From: Oryzias latipes
Taxonomy: Eukaryota; Chordata; Actinopteri; Beloniformes; Adrianichthyidae
Assembly: GCF_002234675.1 (NCBI RefSeq)
Contig: NC_019880.2
Location: 20,038,789-20,102,788 of the forward strand
DNA length: 64,000 nucleotides
Direction: 5' to 3'
A model generated the notes under the pieces. The model did no database searches. It saw only the letters and a list, made by a program, of their open reading frames with translations, and was not told where the DNA came from. Each line of letters opens with the position of its first letter. Position 1 is the first letter of the stretch. This document shows positions 9,187-20,300 of the stretch, piece after piece. The position numbers and the translations under genes were made by a program.

Positions 9187-9895
9187 TTGAGGGTCCTGCA
9201 GGATCTTAGCTGTTCCTGTTCTGGACTGAGAGGTCTGAGGTCTTTCCAGGTATCTGTTGTAGCCACTCCTCCAGCTTGGGGGTTACTGCCCCGAGTGCTC
9301 TAATTACCACAGGCACCACTGTCACCTTCACTTTCCAGGCTTTCCCCAGTTCTGGACTGAGTCCCTGGTATTTCTCCAGTTTCTCATGTTCCTTCTTCCT
9401 GATGTTCCCATCGCTTGGCACTGCCACATCCACCACAACGGCTTTCTTCTGTTCTTTATCCACCACTACAATATCTGGTTGGTTTTCCATTACCATCCTA
9501 TCAGTCTGGATCTGGAAGTCCCACAGGATCTTTGCCCTGTCATTCTCTTCCACCTTCGGAGGTGTTTCCCATTTTGACCTTGGGGTTTCCAGTTCATATT
9601 CTGCACACATGTTCCTGCATATTATTCCAGCCACATGATTGTGGCGCCCCATGTATGCTTTCCCTACCAGCATCTTACACCCTGCAGTTATGTGCTGGAT
9701 TGTTTCAGGCGCCTCTTTGCACTGCCTACACCTTGGGTCTTTTCTGGTGTGGTAGATCTACACCTTGGGTCTTGTCTGGTGTGGTAGATCTACACCTTGG
9801 GTCTTGTCTGGCGTGGTAGATCTACATCTTGGGTCTTTTCTGGTGTGGTAGATCTACACCTTGGGTCTTGTCTGGTGTGGTAGATCTGAGGCTCT
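9187..9895 (-). mobile_element. REL-type LINE 3' end, copy 2
   Basis: Same protein segment as 5890-6557, here with an open frame 9673-9206 (KAYMGRHNHVAGII ... [13 protein letters not shown] ... [12 protein letters not shown] ... [14 protein letters not shown] ... [18 protein letters not shown]). About five tandem 32-bp units (9726-9885) replace the single unit seen in the copy at 25.7 kb. Confidence 0.8.
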
Positions 9896-11160
9896 ATCGC
9901 TCAAGGCTCAGGGCTTGTTCCATGCTTAAGGGTCTTATGGGGGATATAGAGACAGCATTTGTAATTCCTGAATTGGATATCATTGATCAAAAGAAACTTA
10001 GTGGGGAAATTTCAGTTTAGGCAGTGGAAATCATTGCTTTATCGTTGTCTCTATAGTGGATCAAGGAGATCAGACTACTCAAGAGCCTTATTTGCTCTGA
10101 TTCCAGTGGTTCATTAAATGTATAGAAAGCAGATATTCAGACAGCAGCACTGATATTTTAATGGACATAGGACAGACACACAGAATTCTCTGTTGCATTT
10201 ATGTGGAGACTGGCACACATAGGAATTACAGAGAAGGAGTTAGCAGATGAAAACGCAAAACTAGCTTCTATGAAGCTTAGTATTGATATACATGTTGCTG
10301 TTAGCAAAAAAAGGTGAAAGGCTTGGTGAAAGACAAAATATTAGACAGACGGCAAAGATGGTGGGGAGGGACAACAAAGGAAGCTGTTATTACAGGAAAC
10401 AGAGAGTTGATGTGAAGATGGGATACGTTGGTCGTAACAGACTATAGAGCAGGGTTGTGTCTAGATTTAGATTTGGTCACAAGCTATTTAATGATAATCT
10501 TTTTAGAATTGGAAAACATTTGGGATTTTTGTAATGATGATGAAACAATAGAGCACGTGTTGAAATGTAGGATGCTCTGTTCAGAGACGGTTGATGAAGG
10601 AACATCTTGAAGGAAAGGAATGAACTGGGAAATTAAAAATATTTATGCAGCACCAGCAGTTCTACGTTTTTGATTTCATTGTTGAGGAAGAAGAAAATAA
10701 TTGCTTTGTAAACAGTTAGTCTATGTTAACTCCACCTCCTAACTATATAACTGGGCCATTCCTATGACCGTGGTGGAACAGTTGTAGGAACACAAACAAG
10801 ACAACACAAAATCACCACAGGACACTGAACAGTTCTTTGTAAATGTTTTTGAAAAAAAAAAAAAAAACAAGTCCGCCATTCCAGTAAGGCGGTTTGCTCA
10901 AATTTCCTGGAGTGAAGGTTTTTGTTATAGACTGGGCACTAAGGTTGTTCCGAACCTTTTCCCATGTAAAGTCATATATGTCCAAATGGTTCGCCGCCGC
11001 TTTCACAATGATTTGTATTCTTTCCGTTTTCGACTTAGTTTCCATCCTTGCATTTATAACTCCAGCAACAAACGTGACCAGTTTCTTCAAATCTAACCAA
11101 ACTCTCCCCTCAACATTCCTGTCCTGTTTACTATTTGACACCTCTTTTTAAAAAAATTTT
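9896..11160 (+). mobile_element. I-like LINE RNase H fragment plus associated repeat, copy 2
   Basis: Repeats the RNase H/CNDDETIEHVLKC block (10200-10600) and the unrecognised minus-strand frame (10812-11141, includes KLVTFVAGVINARME). A single-base change in the A run near 10300 breaks the RNase H frame relative to copies 1 and 3. It is part of the second unit of the compound tandem array. Confidence 0.65.
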
Positions 11161-11176
11161 TATTGAACAATTGCAA

Positions 11177-12335
11177 CAGCTTGTATGTGAACAACCTGCC
11201 AGATGTATGCAAAAAAACAAAAATACAATTCTATGCAGACGATACAGTTCTATATGCTCATGCCAAAACAAAAGCTGAAGCAGCTGCAGTTCTGTCTGGA
11301 GCCATGGTTCCAATCTTTCAGTGGCTCCAAAGGTCATGCTTACATCTCAATACTAAAAAGACTGTATGTATGTTTTTTCACGTCAGCCAACGACGGAAGA
11401 ACAACCATCTGTAGTGGTCAATGGGGAGCGATTGGAAGTTGTAGAACAATTTAAGTATCTTGGCGTAATCTTTGATTCAAACTTAACTTTTAAAGATCAT
11501 GTAAAGAAAATATCCAATATTGTTAAATTTAATCTGTCAAATTTTAAACAAATAAGGTCTTCTCTAACTACTGAGACTGCAAAGGTTTACATGCATTCAT
11601 TGATTTTTAGTCATATAACTTATTGTCTTACTACATGGTCCCAGACAAACGAAAGCACTTTGAAACCCCTCAAGTCTCTGTTTAAGAGAACCCTGAAAGT
11701 TTTAGACAAAAAGCCTCTGCGTTATCATTACTGTGACATTCTAACCAAGTATGGCATGATGGACTTTGAAAGTTATAAAATGTACATGGATGCCTGTCTC
11801 ATTTTTAAAGTTTTCAATGGGCTGGCCCCTCCCCCCTTGTTAGATTTTATAAGTAAAAAAACAAATGTTGGAATAGGCACCAGGGCTTTAACTCGAGGGG
11901 ACTGTAATGTTCAAAGGCGCAGGACTAAATTCAGACAAACAGTGGTGTCAATTAGAGGCACACAGTTATGGAATACGCTGCCACAGCACATTAGGAACTG
12001 GGAAAAATACCCTACCTTCCAAACAGCTCTTAAACAATGGCTAAAAACAAACCAGTCCTGCAAACATTAGTCATTGTTGTTTTTCTGTGACTGTCTTAGA
12101 ATTTTTAGACTTGCTTTTTATTGTAATAACCTTTGTAAATATTTTTACCTCTAATATTGTGCTATGTCATTGTGTTGTAAATGTAATTGTTGATATTTTT
12201 ATCCTGTCCTAGGACAACAGATGAAATTTAGCTCCTGTGCTAATTCTGGCATATTTATGTTAAGCAGCTGCTGAAACATTGTTTAATATGCATTGTCCTA
12301 ATTCAAATAAATAAAATTAAAAAAAATTAAAAAAG
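11177..12335 (+). mobile_element. LINE RT fragment nested in L1/Tx1 copy 2
   Basis: Plus-strand RT C-terminal half: VNNLPDVCKKTKIQFYADDT (motif C YADD), a frameshift near 11370-11410, then EQFKYLGVIFDSNLTFKDHV, RALTRGDCNVQRRRTKFRQT and GTQLWNTLPQHIRNW before a stop at 12070. The 3' end is an A/T-rich tail (aaataaataaaattaaaaa). The layout resembles CR1/Rex-Babar-like LINEs. The flanking bases at 11161-11176 and 12336 onward are continuous in copy 1 (7621-7690), so it inserted into the older L1. It is 5'-truncated and frameshifted. Confidence 0.8.
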
Positions 12336-15186
12336 AAACAGAACAAGAGAATGCAACAATTATGCACATATAATGTACCGTAGAATTCTGAATACAGAAT
12401 AAACGTGTTACATCATTAACAAAATTTTAATTATTAGGAACAATCACAAAAGGAAATAACAACGGAAAATAAATAAAATAAATAAAACTGAACAAAGAAA
12501 AAAATAAAATAAAGTAAAAAATAAAAAAATAAAATGCGAGAGTAAACTTATATAAGTAGTCCAAAAGATTTACAAACGTCAATTGTTTTTTGAGCTTTTG
12601 TATTTTTTGAAGCTGAAATTAAGTTTAAATATTGCTGCAGTTCAAGTTTGAACACAAAGAAATCAAGTTTTTTATTGGAGAATTTGCTTTTGTGAATATG
12701 AAATTTAGCCCAAAATAATAACATGTTTACACAAAAGAAAGCATCACGGTCTTTGACATCAAAGCTATGAAAACCAAATAGTATATTTTTATAATAAAGT
12801 TGTAAATCAGCAAAAATAGATTCGGTAATAAACTTGCGAATGCTTTTCCAAAATTTGTATGTGACTTCACAAGACCAGAATAAATGAGAGCAGGTTTCAG
12901 GTTGTTTCTGGCAGAAAGTACAGCTGGGGTTTATGTCAGCCTTAAATTTAGTTAAGTAATGCTTTGCTGGATAAAATCTGTGTAGGAGTTCAAAAGAGAT
13001 TGCTTTGACTTTATTTGTTAAAAAAGGATTTTTGTGGTAAAGATCAGACTTTTTTCCATTCAATTCTCAAGGTGAAATTAGCCCAATAATAGATAGCTGA
13101 TGGAACAGAAACTAAATTATCTTGAAACAAAGCTCTGATTTTTGAGTTCAACTGTTTAGCGTAAGTGAAGCAGAAACTACCCAGAGGGGATTTGAGCACA
13201 TCAGGAGGATGAAGAGTCAGAGGAGGAGCGCTGTAGAAACCCCTGAATAACATGCAAAGCCCAGACGCTACGGCATCAAACACTACTGCAAATTCTTTGG
13301 GAGTTATTGGTATTTTATACTGCATAGTGAACTCTGAGTAGTTATATAATAATCCTGGTTCTTTGAATAATTGATTGAAGAAAATTATACCATTATTAAA
13401 CCAGTTATTTAAAAACAGAGTTTTCCTTTTATAGACAATATTACAGTTATTCCAGATAATACAACTCTGTGGAGAAAAGTTGTGTTTGTAGATCAGAGCC
13501 CAGGCTAAGAGAACCTGTTGATGAAAATTTGTCAGTTTCAAAGGGATTTTTGGGATACTGTAGTTACAGCATAGCAGGAAGTTAAAGCCTCCTAACTTAG
13601 AAAATACAAAATGTGGAATAAAGTTCCAGATAGATGTGGGGTTATTGAAATATTTCTTAATCCCGATTACTTTGAGTGTATTATTAAGCGCAGTGAAATC
13701 AATACAATTTAAACCACCTTTATCAGAGGTATTTAAAATAACTGATTTTCTGATATAGTGAGTTTTATTTCTCCATAGAAAGTTATATAATATTTTATGA
13801 ATTGCATTGCAGACTGTGTTATTAACCTGTAGAGATTGAGCCGCATACGTTAAACCCTTATTTAAATTAAGGGTGAGTCCTGAAGCTTTAGAAAAGGATT
13901 GGATAATATCAAACGACACAGCTACTTGTGAAGTGTCTCGGAGAAAGAGAGCAGTGTCATCTGCTAGTTGACTTATGAATATTTCCCTTTCAGCCACAAT
14001 TAAACCTTTTAATGGGCTGAGTTTGACATGTAGGTTGAGGAGTTGTACAGAAAGAAGGAACAGATACACCGATAAGGGGCATCCGTGTCTTACCCCACGT
14101 TTTAGGAAGGATCTAGGAGAAGTTCTGCTGGCGAGTTTTATAGAACTAATACTATTGATATATAAAGTTTGAACAGCATTGCAGAAGAATTGACCAAAAC
14201 CAAATTTATTTAAAGCAGCAATAATAAAATTGTGTTCTAAAGAATCAGAGGCTTCATAAAAGTCTAGAAAAAGAATGAGACTGTCATCCTGCACGACTTC
14301 TGAGTTATCTAGTGTGTCTAAAATTAATCTAATATTGCTTGAGATATGACGAATCTGCATAAATCCAGACTGATTTTCATCAATAATTGTATTTAAGACT
14401 GGATTTATTCTATTTGCAAGAATCAAAGCCAATATCGTATAATCACAATTCAATAAGGTGATTGGTCGCCACTTATCTAAGGAGAGAGGATCCTTTCTCG
14501 GTTTAGGGATCAAGGTAATCAGTCCTTGAGATAACGTGGGAGGGAGTACACCCTTGTTAATGCTTTCTTCAAAAACTTTTAGCAAAAATGGGGCTAAGTT
14601 GTCAGAAAACTGTTTATAGAACTCGGCAGTAAGGCCGTCTGTTCCAGGAGATTTATTTATTTTCAGATATTTGATAGCATCTGTGACCTCATTCATAGAA
14701 ATGACATCATCACAACAGACTCTGTCCTCTTCACTCACTGGAGGAATATTATTGACAGTGTTAAGAAAGGTAAGGGCAGATGTTGAGCAATAGTTGGAAG
14801 AATAAAGTTTACTATAAAAATCAGAACAATATTTTGCTTTGGTACTTTTATCATCAGAAATGACCCCATTCATATTTAATTGTGAAATAGAATTACTATT
14901 GGACTGGTATTTCTCTAGCCTGAAAAAATAGGCAGAGTTCTGCTCTCCTTCTTCAATCCACCTTCTCCTAAATCAGATAAACGCTCCTTCTGCTTTGCGT
15001 TTATAAATGTCATCTAACTTGTGTTGTAATTCTATTAAAGCTGTTTTATCTGTTTCATCTAGGACCTCTGTTGGTTTAGATGTAAGAAGAGCAATCTTCT
15101 GTATTACTTCTGTCTCATCAGCTCTTCTTTTTTTTGTTAAGTCAGAGCTATATTTTCTAAAAAATGTACCAAGTTCGTATTTCTTG
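12336..15186 (-). mobile_element. L1/Tx1-type LINE, copy 2
   Basis: The longer L1 copy. Minus-strand frame 14873-13044 (609 aa) carries RT motifs NKSPGTDGLTAEF, WRPITLLNCDYTILA and LADDTALFL. Motif A reads FYEASDSLEHNF instead of the FYKAFDSLE of copy 1, so a conserved aromatic is lost. A second frame, 13063-12548, holds the C-terminal knuckle CTFCQKQPETCSHLF...C. The two frames overlap, implying a frameshift near 13050. Its lower part (11161-11176 side) is split off by the nested LINE. Sequence at 12358-12540 corresponds to 7680-7860 of copy 1. Confidence 0.85.
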
Positions 15187-15830
15187 AGGGTCCTTCAGGA
15201 TCTTAGCTGTTCCTGTTCTGGACTGAGAGGTCTGAGGTCTTTCCAGGTATCTGTTGTAGCCACTCCTCCAGCTTGGGGGTTACTGCCCCTAGTGCTCCAA
15301 TTACCACAGGCACCACTGTCATCTTCACTTTCCAGGCTTTCTCCAGTTCTTCTCTGAGTCCCTGGTATTTCTTCAGTTTCTCATGTTCCTTCTTCCTGAT
15401 GTTCCCATCGCTTGGCACTGCCACATCCACCACAACGGCTTTCTTCTGTTCTTTATCCACCACTACAATGTCTGGTTGGTTCGCCATTACCATCCTATCA
15501 GTCTGGATCTGGAAGTCCCACAGGATCTTTGGCCTCTCATTCTCCACCATCTCCGGAGGTGTTTCCCATTTTGACCTTGGGGTTTCCAGTCCATACTCTG
15601 CACATGTTCCTGTATTTTATTCCAGCCATTTGATTGTGGCGCTCCATGTATGCTTTCCCTACCAGCATCTTACACCCTGCAGTTATGTGCTGGATTGTTT
15701 CAGGCGCCTCTTTGCACTGCCTTTACCTTGGGTCCTTTCTGGTGTGGTAGATTTACACCTTGGGTCTTGTCTGGTGTGGTAGATCTACACTTTGGGTCTT
15801 GTCTGGTGTGGTAGATCTGAGGCTCTATCG
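15187..15830 (-). mobile_element. REL-type LINE 3' end, copy 3
   Basis: Third copy in the array. Minus-strand frame 15550-15203 includes [25 protein letters not shown] and [11 protein letters not shown]. It has three 32-bp tandem units (about 15719-15816) before the shared flank agatctgaggctctatcg. It is truncated on both sides. Confidence 0.8.
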
Positions 15831-16860
15831 CTCAAGGCTCAGGGCTTGTTCCATGCTTAAGGGTCTTATGGGGGATATAGAGACAGCATTTGTAATTCCT
15901 GAATTGGATATCATTGATCAAAAGAAACTTAGTGGGGAAATTTCAGTTTAGGCAGTGGAAATCATTGCTTTATCGTTGTTTCTATAGTGGATCAAGGAGG
16001 TCAGACCACTCAAGAGCCTTATTTGCTCTGATTCCAGTGGGTCATTAAATGTATAGAAAGCAGATATTCAGACAGCAGCACTGATATTTTAATGGACATA
16101 GGACAGACACACAGAATTCTCTGTTGCATTTATGTGGAGACTGGCACACATAGGAATTACAGAGAAGGAGTTAGCAGATGAAAACGCAAAACTAGCTTCT
16201 ATGAAGCTTAGTATTGATATACATGTTGCTGTTAGCAAAAAAAAGGTGAAAGGCTTGGTGAAAAACAAAATATTAGACAGACGGCAAAGATGGTGGGGAG
16301 GGACAACAAAGGAAGCTGTTATTACAGGAAACAGAGAGTTGATGTGAAGATGGGATACGTTGGTCGTAACAGACTATAGAGCAGGGTTGTGTCTAGATTT
16401 AGATTTGGTCACAAGCTATTTAATGATAATCTTTTTAGAATTGGAAAACATTTGGGATTTTTGTAATGATGATGAAACAATAGAGCACGTGTTGAAATGT
16501 AGGATGCTCTCTGTTCAGAGACGGTTGATGAAGGAACATCTTGAAGGAAAGGAATGAACTGGGAAATTAAAGATATTTATGCAGCACCAGCAGTTCTACG
16601 TTTTTGATTTCATTGTTGAGGAAGAAGAAAATAATTGCTTTGTAAACAGTTAGTCTATGTTAACTCCACCTCCTAACTATATAATTGGGCCATTCCTATG
16701 ACCGTGGTAGAACAGTTGGAGGAACACAAACAAGACAACACAAAATCACCACAGGACACTGAACAGTTCTTTGTAAATGTTTTGGAAAAAAACAAAACAA
16801 AACAAAAAAACAAGTCCGCCATTCCAGTAAGGCGGTTTGCTCAAATTTCCTGGAGTGAAG
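15831..16860 (+). mobile_element. I-like LINE RNase H fragment, copy 3
   Basis: The frame 16132-16347 repeats the RNase H segment (WRLAHIGITEKELADENAKL). The knuckle-coding part follows at 16450-16510, and the associated unrecognised repeat at 16560-16860. Similarity to the other copies ends near 16860 (tggagtgaag), immediately before the presumed atp6v1c2 5' region. Confidence 0.7.
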
Positions 16861-17287
16861 CTTCCTGTTACAGACTCTTGAAGACAGACGGCCTGTTGTC
16901 GTCAAGTAGAGCTGCTGGCCAGAGATCAGTCCTTCATAACTGAAAGACCAAAACACTAACTGGAGAATCAGAGGATGGTCCTAAAGACAACGCACAGGTA
17001 AAAGACAGCAAAGGCTGTCTGTTCTCATCTAGATTACAAATTACAACTTTCTTAGTTGATTTTAATTCATTTATCTGTTGAATAATGATTTTATCTTTTA
17101 GTATCTAAAATGTGATTTTTTAATGGTACATTTTGTTTTAAAATTATTTTATTAATATTTAAGATTTTGTTTATTTAATATAGCTTGATTGATTAAACTA
17201 ATTTAAGCATAACCCAAATGTGTTTACTGGTTTTCCCAGTGCTAATGTCTGCTTTTCTGGAGAGGACTTCTGACTGAAAGTCTCTTT
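16861..17287 (+). promoter_or_regulatory. Possible atp6v1c2 5' UTR exon and first intron
   Basis: Unique sequence begins where the repeats end. A plausible untranslated exon ends at about 16996 with cacag/gtaaaag, and an AT-rich stretch then leads to the coding exon. A candidate acceptor before the start codon is gttttcccag at about 17240. No TATA box is evident. The UTR structure is inferred from splice-like signals only. Confidence 0.35.
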
Positions 17288-17323
17288 ATGAAGCACCACA
17301 TGTCATGGCAGACTTTTGGTTGA
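17288..17323 (+). other. Short upstream ORF overlapping the atp6v1c2 start
   Basis: ATG at 17288, and a second in-frame ATG at 17300, open an 11-codon frame ([11 protein letters not shown]) ending at TGA 17321-17323. It overlaps the main ATG (17305) in a different frame. If included in the mRNA it could reduce initiation at the main start. The reading is direct; a regulatory role is inference. Confidence 0.55.
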
Positions 17324-20300
17324 TTTCTGTCCCTTTGGACAAGACTACTTCAGCAAGTGTGGAGAAACTCAAGCGTGCCATCACCAAAGCCCAGCTGTGC
17401 TCAAACTGGAAGTTTTCCATTCCAGATCTCAAGGTGAGGTTGTTCAAAACTTTTCAGGAAACAGCATGAAGGTGTAAATACAAAACTGAAGTGTTCAAGA
17501 TAAGAAGTTGTCCCTGACTAGAAACACATGTTTATTTCTTTCATTAAATTGGTGCAGTAAAGTAACGCTAAGTACAATGAAGGTGTTTGGTGTCCTCTGA
17601 TGGAGAGATCAGGGCTCAGGTTGCTCTGCACAGTTTCAGGCAACATTTCCATCTGACGTGTTACACTCAGCACCATCAATGTCAACCCAGGTTCTGAGTG
17701 TTCAAATGTTTTTTGAAACTCCACTCTTTATGTCCATCACACAAAAGGTTTCCCGAATTTCAAAATGAAGTTTATTTTTAAAATTATTGAGCAAGTTGTT
17801 CTTTTTCCTGAAAGATAAGATGTTTGATTTCTAAGACATCAGATGCATGATGGTTTGGTCTTCGTCTCCAGGTGGGAGTCCTTGACAGTCTGCTAAGTGT
17901 GTCGGACAATTTCTCCAAACTTGACACTCTGACTGAAAGGTTAGTTCAATGAAAGTAATTGCATGTTCCAGCTGCATGTTTTGTACTTGCTCTGACCTTT
18001 TGTTTATCTGGATAATAACTTTGTTTTGTGGTTCTTTGAGCATAATGATGGGCAGACACCATGTCAATGTCACATGATTAATTGATGATAAGGAACCGTT
18101 GCTGGTTTGTTTTCCCTCTTGGTTTTCATTGTTGGTCTATTTGATCTAACACAATGAGAGGCTGCTAAAGTCCCACTGCAGTCTTCTTTTGATCTATTGT
18201 CAAAGCTTTTCCAGTTGTCTATAAATTATCATCATTTTAGCCAAAATCCAAAAAGCTGTGTTTTCTGTAGAGCCGCAGGAGTTTATCAGACATTTGCCTT
18301 TGAGTTGTGGTACAGACTGTTGGTACTGAAGGAGCTTGAAGGAGCTTGTCTCCATTTTCCATCACACACTGCAGGGGGGATTTTGGCCCACTCCTCCTCA
18401 CAGATCTCCTCTAGATCAGTTTCTGGACTGTCACTGAGAAACACAGAGTTTGAGCTCCCTACAAAGGTTTTCTATTGAGTTGAGGTCTGGAGATTGGCTA
18501 CTCCAGAACCTGAATAGGCTTCTTACGGAGCCTCTCCTAGTTGTCCTGGCTGTGTGTTTCGGGTCATTAACCAAGACCATTCTTCAAAGCTCTGACTGAG
18601 GGAAGGAGGGTGTTCCCCAAAATCTCCCAATACACGACCCGGTCATCCTCTCCTTAACACATCCTGTCCTATGTGGAGAAAAACACCCCCATAGCATGAT
18701 GCTACCACCCCATGCTTCACAGTAGGGATGGTGTTCTTGGATAATTTTTCTTCTTCCAAACACAGTGAGTGGAATTAAGACCAAAATGTTCTAATTTAGT
18801 CTCATCCGACCATTTGAATTTCTCCCATGATCCTCTGGATCATGTTTTTTTGGCAAACTTTAGACGGGCCTGGACATGTGCTGGTTTAAGCAAGGGGGAC
18901 CTTCTGTCCCATGCTTGACTTTAAACCACGATGTCTGGACTATGTAAGGGGAGGACTAACAGCTCTTTGAGGATCAGAATTCTAGCTGAGAGACAGGGGT
19001 TCAAATACTTATTAGTAGCAGCAGTATACAAATAAATTAATTAAAATTTCATGCAATGTGATTTCTAGATTTTATTTTGATGATGTCTCACAGTGGACAT
19101 GCACCTAAGATGAAAATGTCTGACCCCTCCGTGATTTCTAAGTGGGAGAACTTGCAAAGTCACATGGGGTTCAAAGACTTATTTACCTTTCTGTACAAAC
19201 TGTAATGCACATGATGCTTTTGTTCCATGTCGCCTGCTCAGTGTGATAAAAAAAACATGCCAGTGTATGAATGAAGTGATGGAACCATCAGAAGACAAAG
19301 TCCATCCAAACATCTTGGTCAATGGAGGTAAGTGACACTTAAACACATCTGTCACAGCACATATGGGGGTTGATGCCATTGAAAATCAATTCACTGTGCA
19401 GTGTTCCCTCTGTTATTGCTGGGGATAAATAACCTGTGATAGGTGAAATCCGTGAAGTAGAATTACAGATGTTTAAGGCAGTAATACTCTTCACTGTACA
19501 CTATATACTTTTTTTCAGACAGACGTGTACATTTTCACACTTTTATCTCTTGTTTAAAATAGCAAAGTTCAAACATTCATAGAAAAATAAGTCCAGGATT
19601 ATAGAATGAAAACAAAGATCTGCATAAATATTTATGAATCTCTGGCAAACTGCAGTTGATCTGACAGGAGGCACAGCACGGAAGAGATTGACAAGATCAA
19701 CAGTCAGTTAGAAGACAGTAAACAGAATACAGATGTGATAGTAAAACCTGTCCAACACAAAAGGCCTTCAGCTCAAATCTGTTTGCTCAGTTGTTGGACA
19801 GAACAAGTTAAAAAAGAAAAAATAAGAAGAAGACAGAATACAGTGTGTGCTGTTTAAAAATTTCTCTGAAGAAATTCAGCAAAAGGTGAACCACATTAAA
19901 GAAGGGGAACACTGTACAGCACTCAGCAAGTTTACAACCCCTAAACCATCCCTTTATGCTAACTTGGCATCAATCTGCTCTCTTCTCTCACAGAGCCCAG
20001 CAGAAATCAGAGTAACGTCCCAGCTCAGCTAAAAGCTTACCTCACATCTCTCAGGGGTATTTTAGCAGTTGTTACTTTGTGATACTCCCTGCAGTGTGGT
20101 GTTGGATCTGTGTCGTACCCCTACACTTCTGTCATTGTTGTACCAGAGTATTAAAACCATTGCTTAAGCTTGTTTTTTTTCAGTTAACATGATGAAGTAT
20201 GTGACCAAGTTTCAGTGGGACACAGCCAAGTACCCCCCTGCTTTGCCTCTCTCCAGCCTGGTAGACATCATCGGCAAGGTACACCCAATGTAACACAGAG

